64,000 nt of DNA from Caenorhabditis remanei (Eukaryota; Nematoda; Chromadorea; Rhabditida; Rhabditidae): NCBI RefSeq assembly GCF_010183535.1, contig NC_071333.1, positions 4,214,587 to 4,278,586 of the forward strand, written 5' to 3'. The position numbers and the translations under genes were made by a program. The notes below the pieces were generated by a model. The model was not told where the DNA came from, ran no database searches, and worked only from the letters and a program-made list of their open reading frames with translations. Below are positions 61,458 to 64,000 of the stretch, piece after piece. Each line of letters starts with the position of its first letter. Position 1 is the stretch's first letter.

Positions 61458-63743
61458 TTTTATAAAGATTACGTGTCTTGAAACGTGTTTTTGTTTTGAA
61501 CTGTGATAAGAGATAAATAATATTTTTAGTACTTCTCGATTTTATTTTGCGTCAGTACTCCTTATGATCGACTTTCCGTAGTATCCTTATGTCTTAAACG
61601 TGAATGTTAAAAATTCGCATTGCCTTGATACGCATTACCACATTTCCCCGTTTTGTTGGGGACTGAGATTATGAGAATGAAGTTTGTCAGGCAGACAGTA
61701 CCGGGTACTGTTTTACTGTAGCTATAGTCGATGTCCTCTCTTAGATTCCTCTCACGTGACCTTTTATACATTTATCTTGAAGACCACTAATTCCGTTTTG
61801 AAAATATCAAAATATTTATTTTTCAATTTGGAAAACTAAAAATTTTTGTAATTCTGTCTAACTTTTTCAGGAAATCTAGGCTAGTAGTTCTTCCAGAATT
61901 TCAGCTCACGAACACTTTTTTTTTCAATTTTTCCCAAGCTGCTTGAGATCTTTTAAGCAAAAAAACTACGATTTACTTTTTTCTTTTCTTTTCGATACTT
62001 CATTTTTTCCCTAACTTTGTGATGTCTGTCTTTCTTCATATCTTTCATAAACCCCGTAAACTGAACAAGTTCTCAATTGCAATAATTGGCGCTAACTTCA
62101 ATGGTCTTTAACTTTGTAATAGGAATTTTCACTAAATGTATCAGTAATTATTGTGATCAAAAAGGTTGACTTTCAAGAAAATGATTCGATCACCGATTAA
62201 GTGGCTCCCTGTGTGCGAAAAGCATACATATATGGACATTATTTTCAAAATTAAAAATTAAATGTGGTCCAAATCGGTTCGAAATCAAGAATATGATTAT
62301 ACGGAAAATTCACACGAAGTCCTAGTTTTTTTAAATTCGAGAAAACCACGGACCGGCATACTCGCACCGTTTTGAAACAAAAAACAAGTGTCGAACCAAA
62401 TTTTGAAAGTTGAAACTTTGTTAAAGAATTGGGACTCAATTTTTAATCCGGGCCGGAGGGGAAGTCTGGAAAAAAAACTATTGCCATCACGTTTTCAGCA
62501 CTAGACAACTATCATTGTTTGTTCTTCTCATCCATTCGAATTCCTCTCAAAAAAGGTACCTAAGCACCCACAGTTTAACATCGAAAACGTTCCATATTAA
62601 CTTCAATCCTCTTTATTATTTTCTTTTTTTCCCTCTAACCTTTTTCCATTTCTCCCTCTTCCTCCTCTTTTTCTCCCCACCCATCGCACACCGCCCCGAG
62701 AGCGTCCTTCCATTTTCTCCCGTTTCTCTGCAGTCTCTACGGCTTATCGCATCCCTCTCATCTCTATGTGCGCATTTTCTGCCCTCTTTTGCCAACACAA
62801 GACCGCGTTGCAACAGCGTCGCACCTGCAAATCTAGGTCTCGGCACGAAAAGTGTTAGGTAAAATATGGAATATTATTGTGTCACTATGGAGATGTTGAC
62901 AGTATTTGCAGTTTTCACTGATAACGACGAAATTTTTCTAAATAAGAAGGAGGAACGAAATCCCAAAAAACGTATGTTTTCTTTTTTTTGACTACGAACA
63001 GGCAATGTCAATGTTGAATCGACGTGAAATCTTTTCCAATTGGGCAGAATCAATATTTTCGGATTATTCGGATAAATCATCTGCTTTGAAAAAATTGAAA
63101 AAAATTAAAAACACTGTTTTTTTAAATGAAAACTGTCATGACTCGTCTCCAAAAACACAAGTCAGCCCAGATTCTTTTTTATCGAGTTTTTGATAAGTTT
63201 TCACTAAGAATGAGCCTTTTCATGCTTGTTTAAGCTTTATGTTGATCTAAATTTTAGTTTTCGTCTAGAAGAAAGAGTTATTTCTGCAAAAATAAATTAT
63301 TGGAAGTTACACTTGGAATACTAAACAAAGAACACTCACAGGTTCAAAGAAATAATGTTTTGGGAAATAATGAACGTCGAAACAGGGGAAAAAGAGAAGA
63401 TAGTGGCTTGCATATTTGCAACGGGCCGGACCGGGCCGTGACGAGAATTTCCAAGGCCCGGCTAAAAGATTTGAACTGAAATTTTGAACGAAAATTTGAA
63501 TTTTTTTGAATTTTTTCCCAAAAATGTCGACTTTTGACTATACTTCAGAATTCAATCAAAAGATAGTTATGCGTCAAAAAATTGAAATTTTAATGTAAAA
63601 TTTCAAAAAATTTGGTAAAAAATAGGTGCCTTTTTTTAAAGCCGGGCCTTCGGGCCGGGCCGTAATTTTGCAAGTATGGTGGCTTGCGTGATAATAAAAA
63701 TGTAAATGTGAGATATGGATAATTGATTAATCAAATTTTTCAG
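61458..63743. other. Intergenic region between the AIG1-like gene and the last gene
   Basis: No supported coding exon is present. A somewhat GC-richer stretch at about 62680-62860, ending in TTAG then GTAAAA, might be a promoter or untranslated first exon of the downstream gene, but this is weak. MITE copy 2 lies at 63411-63678. Confidence 0.4.
63411..63678. mobile_element. hAT-like MITE, copy 2, with perfect 8-bp target duplication
   Basis: The termini are CATATTTGCAA (63411-63421) and TTGCAAGTATG (63668-63678), with one mismatch. The perfect direct repeat GTGGCTTG flanks it immediately on both sides (63403-63410 and 63679-63686). The interior has GGCCGGACCGGGCC near the left end and GCCGGGCC near the right, around AT-rich sequence. 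It belongs to the same family as copy 1. The intact duplication suggests a fairly recent insertion. Confidence 0.88.
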
Positions 63744-63765
63744 GCGAGCCCAACTTCTATTCATC

Positions 63766-63971
63766 ATGATTAAAAAGAGCCTTCATCCCGGCGTGATTGA
63801 GGAGCGTTTGCCGATCTTAAACTTCTGGCTCCCTAATCCTGCGCCGTTTGTTAATCATTCTGCAAAAACGCCGAAACAGATGGTATTAATGCCACTATCA
63901 GCGGCACTGAAGCCGTTTTGTCTTGGCACAAACGCCATTTTGACGGCGCAAGCGCTGATCTTACGTAAAAA
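63766..63971 (+). CDS. First coding exon of an unidentified small or partial protein
   Basis: An acceptor (AAATTTTTCAG, ending at 63743) is followed 22 bp later by an ATG. The 68-69 residue frame ends at a GTGAGA donor (63972) or, if unspliced, at a TGA (63973-63975). The sequence reads MIKKSLHPGVIEERLPILN, then a Pro/Asn-rich PNPAPFVNHSAK, then a hydrophobic segment (MVLMPLSAALKPFCLGTNAI...). It looks like a small membrane or mitochondrial protein, but I do not recognise it. G+C is higher than in the neighbouring noncoding DNA, which supports coding. The rest lies beyond the window. Confidence 0.65.
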
Positions 63972-64000
63972 GTGAGATGAACTGAGAGATTGCAAAGGTA

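Overview
The window looks like genomic DNA of a Caenorhabditis nematode, most likely C. elegans or a very close relative. The evidence is AT-rich noncoding DNA, many 45-55 nt introns with TTTTCAG-type acceptors, coding exons that begin directly after such an acceptor (trans-splice-like starts), a nematode hedgehog-related gene, GATA-factor sites, and small foldback or MITE-like elements. Gene density is low for a worm: five complete genes and two partial ones in 64 kb. All gene models were read by eye from ORFs, splice signals and phase bookkeeping. No alignment or transcript data were available.

Left part (1-17.6 kb, + strand). The last two exons of an unrecognised gene are followed by about 5 kb without genes. 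Then comes a giant mucin-like gene (5519-17180, about 3,539 aa). It has a membrane anchor or signal sequence, a folded region resembling a von Willebrand A fold, one 9.4-kb Ser/Thr/Pro exon built from four tandem-repeat arrays, and a second folded region at the C-terminus. Three TTATCAG GATA sites just upstream suggest gut expression.

Middle (17-46 kb, + strand). A hedgehog-related secreted protein (19907-27422, 586 aa, 11 exons) has eight cysteines and a long Pro/Gln-rich tail but no Hint domain. About 10 kb without genes follows, ending in a GC-rich hairpin cluster. Next is a gene whose N-terminus resembles vertebrate ERICH3, a ciliary protein (37537-45873). It has a cassette exon, an internal alternative first exon, a large His/Ser/Pro repeat exon, and a reading-frame conflict around exon 4.

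Right part (47-64 kb). Two minus-strand genes (239 aa and 761 aa) share a module that I do not recognise. It occurs once in the small protein and twice in the large one, so the pair is probably a local lineage-specific family. The large protein also carries a tandem array of predicted SUMO-interacting motifs. On the + strand an AIG1/ADTRP-type membrane hydrolase gene (59015-61457) has a 460-bp foldback element in intron 3. Two copies of a TIR/8-bp-TSD (hAT-like) MITE lie 6.4 kb apart. The first exon of an unidentified gene closes the window.

The strongest candidates for something undescribed are the poly-SIM protein with its paralogous neighbour, the folded-mucin-folded giant, the hairpin cluster at 37.1-37.4 kb, and the GC-rich island at 47.2 kb.
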